A stretch of 64,000 nt of DNA. Origin: Cellulomonas sp. HZM (lineage in GTDB: Bacteria > Actinomycetota > Actinomycetes > Actinomycetales > Cellulomonadaceae). Shown here piece by piece: positions 60,736 through 64,000 of the stretch. The notes under the pieces were generated by a model. The model was given only the letters and a program-made list of their open reading frames with translations, did not search any database and had not been told where the DNA came from. The stretch covers positions 62,001-126,000 of the forward strand of contig NZ_JEOE01000001.1 in NCBI RefSeq assembly GCF_000708885.1, given 5' to 3'. Numbering within the stretch: the stretch's first letter is position 1; every line of letters begins with the position of its first letter. A program made the translations under genes and the position numbers.

Positions 60736-61676
60736 CGAGCCGGCACGCGGAGCCCGCCGGCGCGGGGGCGCCGCCAGTCCGCGCGCCCGATGCGTCCATG
60801 ACCCTGCTGACCGAGGTCTACCGGCGGCCGCTCGACCCCGGCTACGCGCTCGTCGCGGCGCGCGGTGGTTCGCGGCGGACCCGTCCCGGGGTCGCCGCGC
60901 TCGCCGCGTTGGCGCTCGTGCTGGGCATCGGCACGGCCGCGGCGACGCTCGCTCTGCGCCAGCCCGCGGGCCAGGCGGAGCAGGCACGCAAGATCCTCGA
61001 GACCCAGATCACCGAGCGCGACGCCGAGGCGGCACGGCTGGACGCCCAGGCCAAGGCGATCGGGGCCGAGGTGTCCGCGCTCCAGGCGCGGGCCCTCGCG
61101 TCGGCCGACTCCACCCTGCGCGAAGCCCTCGCTGCGGGGGCCGTCGAGGCAGGGACCGCGCCGGCGAGCGGCCGAGGCGTGCGCGTCGTGCTGACCGACG
61201 CCCCGAGCGCCGACCCGGACACCGCCGACCCCGACACCCGCGTGCAGGACTCGGACCTCCAGGTCCTGGTCAACGGGCTGTGGCAGGCCGGCGCGGAGGC
61301 GATCGCGATCAACGGGGAACGGCTCACCGCGACGACGGCGATCCGCAGCGCGGGCAGCGCCGTGCTCGTCGACCTCGTCGCGCTCTCGAGCCCGTACACC
61401 GTCGAGGCGCTCGGTGACCCCGTGCGGCTGCAGACCGGCCTCGCGACGTCGAGCGCCGGCCAGCTGCTGTCGGCGCTGCGCACGACGTACGACATCGGTG
61501 TCGACACGTCGTCGCAACGCCGGCTGGACCTGCCCGGCTCCGGCCCCGTCACCCTGCGCCACGCCCAGGTGCCGCCTGACGCCAAGCTCCCCGAGCCCGC
61601 CTACGACGAGGCGACTTCCCCGACCGCGCCGGGTGTGGCAATGTCGCCCGGTCGGATCTCGGGAGGAGCGAAGTGA
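60732..61676 (+). CDS. DUF881 family membrane-anchored protein
   Basis: This 314-residue protein has a cytoplasmic N terminus, one transmembrane helix (about 52-75), a coiled coil and the DUF881 domain (GRGVRVVLTDAP.. DLQVLVNGLWQAGAEAIAINGERL, YTVEALGDPVRLQTGL). ATG overlaps the upstream stop (ATGA). It is part of the conserved actinobacterial block equivalent to Rv1823. DUF881 proteins resemble division-associated proteins such as YlxW/YlxX in Firmicutes. Confidence 0.92.
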   Translation: MTSRHAEPAGAGAPPVRAPDASMTLLTEVYRRPLDPGYALVAARGGSRRTRPGVAALAALALVLGIGTAAATLALRQPAGQAEQARKILETQITERDAEAARLDAQAKAIGAEVSALQARALASADSTLREALAAGAVEAGTAPASGRGVRVVLTDAPSADPDTADPDTRVQDSDLQVLVNGLWQAGAEAIAINGERLTATTAIRSAGSAVLVDLVALSSPYTVEALGDPVRLQTGLATSSAGQLLSALRTTYDIGVDTSSQRRLDLPGSGPVTLRHAQVPPDAKLPEPAYDEATSPTAPGVAMSPGRISGGAK

Positions 61677-62005
61677 TCGCCGTCATCGGACTCGTCGTGG
61701 GCGTCGTCGTCGGCCTGGTCCTGCAGCCGACAGTGCCGGTCGAGCTGCAGCCGTACCTGCCCATCGCCGTGGTCGCCGCGCTCGACGCGCTGTTCGGCGG
61801 CCTGCGAGCGATGCTCGACGGGATCTTCGACGAGCGCGTGTTCCTCACCTCGTTCCTCTCGAACGTGGTGGTCGCGGCCCTCATCGTCTTCCTGGGTGAC
61901 CAGCTCGGCGTCGGGACCCAGCTGTCGACCGCCGTGGTCGTCGTCCTCGGCATCCGGATCTTCTCCAACGCGGCCTCCATCCGCCGCCACGTGTTCAAGG
62001 CGTGA
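61673..62005 (+). CDS. small basic membrane protein Sbp (DUF1290)
   Basis: This 110-residue protein has three predicted helices (IAVIGLVVGVVVGLVL, LPIAVVAALDALFGGLRAML, VVVAALIVFLGDQLGV) and the DUF1290 signature LDALFGGLRA.. FDERVFLTSFLSNVVVAA. GTG 61673 overlaps the upstream stop. It is the Rv1824 equivalent and always lies between two DUF881 genes. The function is unknown, probably linked to cell division. Confidence 0.93.
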   Translation: MIAVIGLVVGVVVGLVLQPTVPVELQPYLPIAVVAALDALFGGLRAMLDGIFDERVFLTSFLSNVVVAALIVFLGDQLGVGTQLSTAVVVVLGIRIFSNAASIRRHVFKA

Positions 62006-62006
62006 C

Positions 62007-62945
62007 GTGAGCAGCGAGAACGGTGCGTCCGACGAGCCCGTGGACCAGGACCGACCTGCGACCGGGGGCGAGAGCGACGTGACCGAGGAGGTCACGGCCG
62101 AGGACGAGCCGGCCGACGTCCCCGCCGTCGACGGCCCAGGTGCCGACGACCCAGGCGCCGACGACCCGCGCGCCGACGACCCGCGTGCCGACGACGGACC
62201 GGTGGTCGAGCAGGTCGAGCCGAGCGACGGCTGGCCGCGCCTGTGGCAGGCGCTGCGGCCACGCGCGACACGGGCGCAGGTGCTCGCGGGTCTGCTTTGC
62301 GCGGCACTCGGGTTCGCGCTCGTGGTGCAGGTCCGGCAGACCAACGACGCGAGCCTGTCGGGGCTCCGTCAGGCGGACCTGGTGCGGATCCTCGACGAGA
62401 CGACGGCCCGTGGCGACGCGCTCGCCAAGGAGGTCGACGACCTGCGCGACCAGCGCGACCAGCTCGCCTCCGGCTCGGACAAGCAGCAGGCGGCGCTCGA
62501 CGCGCTGAGGCGTTCGGCCGAGACCCAGGGCATCCTGACCGGGCGGCTGCCCGCGCAGGGGTCGGGCGTCGTCGTGACCCTGACCGAGCCGAGCGGCGAG
62601 ATCAAGCCCGCCACGATGCTCAACATGCTCGAGGAGCTGCGCAACGCGGGGGCGGAGGCGATCGACCTGAACGGCGAGCGCATCACCGCGAGCAGTGCGT
62701 TCGCCGGTGTGCCCGGAGCCGTCACGCTCGACGGGACGGTGCTGCACGCACCCTTCGTCTGGACCGCGATCGGCGATCCCGACACGATCGCGACGGCCCT
62801 GCAGATCCCCGGCGGCGCCCTCGCGACCGTGCGGAGCAACGGCGGCGAGGGGACCGTGCAACGACGCGACGAGGTGGAGATCCGCTCCGTGCGCGAGCTG
62901 GACGAGCCGCGCTTCGCGACGCCTTCACCCGCTGCCGCCGGTTGA
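62007..62945 (+). CDS. DUF881 family protein with acidic repeat N terminus
   Basis: This 312-residue second DUF881 protein (Rv1825 equivalent) has a long acidic N-terminal region with a DDPRADD-type repeat encoded by 15-bp tandem units near 62146-62190, then one transmembrane helix, a coiled coil and the DUF881 domain (GSGVVVTLTEPSGEIKPATMLNMLEELRNAGAEA in shorter form: GSGVVVTLTEP, MLEELRNAGAEAIDLNGERI). GTG 62007 lies 1 bp after the Sbp stop. Confidence 0.92.
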   Translation: MSSENGASDEPVDQDRPATGGESDVTEEVTAEDEPADVPAVDGPGADDPGADDPRADDPRADDGPVVEQVEPSDGWPRLWQALRPRATRAQVLAGLLCAALGFALVVQVRQTNDASLSGLRQADLVRILDETTARGDALAKEVDDLRDQRDQLASGSDKQQAALDALRRSAETQGILTGRLPAQGSGVVVTLTEPSGEIKPATMLNMLEELRNAGAEAIDLNGERITASSAFAGVPGAVTLDGTVLHAPFVWTAIGDPDTIATALQIPGGALATVRSNGGEGTVQRRDEVEIRSVRELDEPRFATPSPAAAG

Positions 62946-63034
62946 TCCCGCTTCGCCCCTTCCGGCACCGCGGCCGCGGCGCCCGACGCGCAGGAGCGCA
63001 CCGGGCCGTGCTGCGCGGAGCGCGTCAGGCCGCA

Positions 63035-63069
63035 TAAGGTGTGCAGCACCACGTGCGCTCCACGTGGTG
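63035..63069 (+). promoter_or_regulatory. garA -10 box and leader inverted repeat
   Basis: TAAGGT (63035-63040) is a good -10 with a weak -35. Just downstream CACCACGTG (63047-63055) and CACGTGGTG (63061-63069) form a perfect 9-bp inverted repeat with a 5-nt spacer, at or just after the expected transcription start. It may be an operator or an RNA hairpin. Three 12-bp repeats (63088-63123) follow before garA. Confidence 0.5.
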
Positions 63070-63135
63070 ATCGATCCGTCGGGACGCATGCCAGCACCGA
63101 CGCCAGCACCGATGCCAGTGCCGACGGGAGGCCCG

Positions 63136-63642
63136 ATGAGCGGCGAGGGACAGTTCCCCCAGACCGGCGAGCCGGACGACTTCCGCACGCAGAGCGGACC
63201 GGCGCCGCGGCCGTCGGGTCCCGACACGACGATGGCGTTCGGTCAGGTGGAGCCCGTCGAGATCGAGGCGCAGGCGCCTGTCGGGCTGACGCCCGACGAG
63301 GTCGCGGCCGTGCACGCCCTGCCTCCGACCTCCGCACTCCTGGTGATGCAGCGCGGGCCGAGCGCGGGCGCGCGGTTCCTGCTCGACGCCGAACGCACGC
63401 TCGCGGGTCGCTCGACGCGTGCCGACATCTTCCTCGACGACGTCACGGTGTCGCGCAAGCACGCCGAGTTCGTGCGCGACGGTCGCACGTTCCTCGTGCG
63501 CGACGTGGGCTCGCTCAACGGCACGTACGTGAACCGCTCCCGCATCGACGAGGTGGTGCTGCGTGCGGGCGACGAGGTCCAGATCGGCAAGTACCGCATG
63601 ACGTTCCACCCGAGCCCGTACCGCGAGCAGCCCGACGCATGA
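63136..63642 (+). CDS. garA: FHA-domain regulator GarA/OdhI
   Basis: GarA/OdhI inhibits 2-oxoglutarate dehydrogenase and tunes glutamate metabolism when unphosphorylated. The 168-residue product has a disordered N terminus with PDTTMAFG, corresponding to the ETTSVF phosphothreonine site of the family, and a C-terminal FHA domain (FLLDAERTLAGRSTRADIFLDD, VSRKHAEFVRDG, VGSLNGTYVNRSRID). ATG 63136 has GGGAGG five bases upstream; ATG 63088 in the same frame is possible. The threonine differs from the usual context, so kinase recognition needs direct evidence. Confidence 0.92.
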   Translation: MSGEGQFPQTGEPDDFRTQSGPAPRPSGPDTTMAFGQVEPVEIEAQAPVGLTPDEVAAVHALPPTSALLVMQRGPSAGARFLLDAERTLAGRSTRADIFLDDVTVSRKHAEFVRDGRTFLVRDVGSLNGTYVNRSRIDEVVLRAGDEVQIGKYRMTFHPSPYREQPDA

Positions 63643-63709
63643 CCTGGCGTCGCGACGGGTCGGGCGGGATCGTGACGGAGGGGGAACGCGTGGGCCTCGG
63701 GGCGACGGC

Positions 63710-64000
63710 GTGAGCGCGCGACCGCAGCGCGCGCAGGGCGCACCGGTCGCCGAGACGACGTCCGGCAGCGCGGGCGACCACGGCGACGGGACGCTCGCTA
63801 CCGAGCCGTGGCCGCGCGGGATCTCTCGGCGCGCGACGATGCGGATCTCGGACGTCCTCGGGACGCTGCAGCTCGAGTTCCCCGCGGTGACGCCGTCGAA
63901 GCTGCGCTTCCTCGAGGAGCAGGGCCTCGTCGAGCCGGTCCGTACGCCCGCCGGCTACCGGCAGTACTCGCCCGCAGACATCGAGCGGCTGCGGTTCGTG
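63710..64000 (+). CDS. MerR-family regulator, Rv1828-like (partial, runs off the right edge)
   Basis: GTG at 63710 opens a frame that stays open for 97 codons to the window end. After a 47-residue hydrophilic leader comes a MerR winged helix: MRISDVLGTLQLEFPAVTPS, KLRFLEEQGLVEPVRTPAGY and RQYSPADIERLRFV. This form, with a long first helix and KLRFLEEQ, is that of Rv1828 next to garA in mycobacteria. An internal ATG (MRISDV) could be the true start. Confidence 0.9.
   Translation, partial: MSARPQRAQGAPVAETTSGSAGDHGDGTLATEPWPRGISRRATMRISDVLGTLQLEFPAVTPSKLRFLEEQGLVEPVRTPAGYRQYSPADIERLRFV

Noticed and set aside
62140..62200. Short CRISPR-like repeats
   Set aside because: These are in-frame 15-bp repeats coding DDPRADD within the second DUF881 protein, with no spacers.

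Overview
The window is a 64 kb piece of chromosome from a high-GC actinobacterium. It looks like the Micrococcales, most plausibly the Cellulomonadaceae; that placement is an inference from gene order and protein style, not from a marker gene. Coding density is very high. Many genes start with GTG, neighbours often overlap by 1-8 bp, and several genes have a TANNNT -10 box 5-8 bp before the start codon, as expected for leaderless actinobacterial mRNAs. I see no rRNA, tRNA, CRISPR array, prophage, transposase or conjugation gene.

Region 1 (1-4900) is accessory: a small WXG100-like helical protein, a 703-residue DUF6571-like protein, two lipoproteins and a secreted protein, probably one surface or secretion-linked operon of unknown function. 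Region 2 (4900-14020) holds an SOS-box-controlled radical SAM protein of the Rv2578c family, aspS, two small membrane proteins, an MMPL exporter, rarA, rpsD with a structured leader, and a DUF948 pair. Region 3 (14018-39650) is the conserved alaS-ruvX-mltG-aroE run. It is followed by a complete monoderm type IV pilus locus (pilB, pilT, pilC, pilA, two minor prepilins, a PilX-like protein, prepilin peptidase, pilM, pilN, pilO) and then by aroC, a giant secreted fibronectin-III protein on the other strand, and aroK-aroB-aroQ. The pilus locus and the Fn3 gene sit inside an otherwise continuous shikimate-pathway cluster.

Region 4 (39650-49230) is mixed: a secreted Fn3-nuclease/phosphatase fusion, a CPA1 Na+/H+ antiporter, a lipase-like hydrolase, a secreted beta-rich protein, a frameshifted pirin gene, a DUF2277 protein and malate:quinone oxidoreductase. 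Region 5 (49225-55370) is about genome protection: App1-type phosphatase, Dps, a stand-alone LigD-type polymerase, a stand-alone LigD-type ATP-dependent ligase, divergent Ku coupled to a PolX-like HhH-PHP protein, and an HU protein. Region 6 (55500-60040) has zur, a DUF6328 membrane protein, a threonine-aldolase-like enzyme, a DEAD-box RNA helicase with a repeat-bearing leader, and a CoA-binding protein. Region 7 (60150-64000) is the conserved actinobacterial pgsA-like/DUF881/DUF1290/DUF881/garA/MerR operon, running off the right edge.

The strongest leads are: a LexA box embedded in a leaderless promoter before the Rv2578c-family gene; a PilB whose N terminus carries two c-di-GMP-binding-type (MshEN) motifs; RNA structures before pilT and pilA; a split NHEJ system with a Ku-PHP operon; short tandem repeats abutting stop codons; a REP-like hairpin pair; and a one-base frameshift in pirin.
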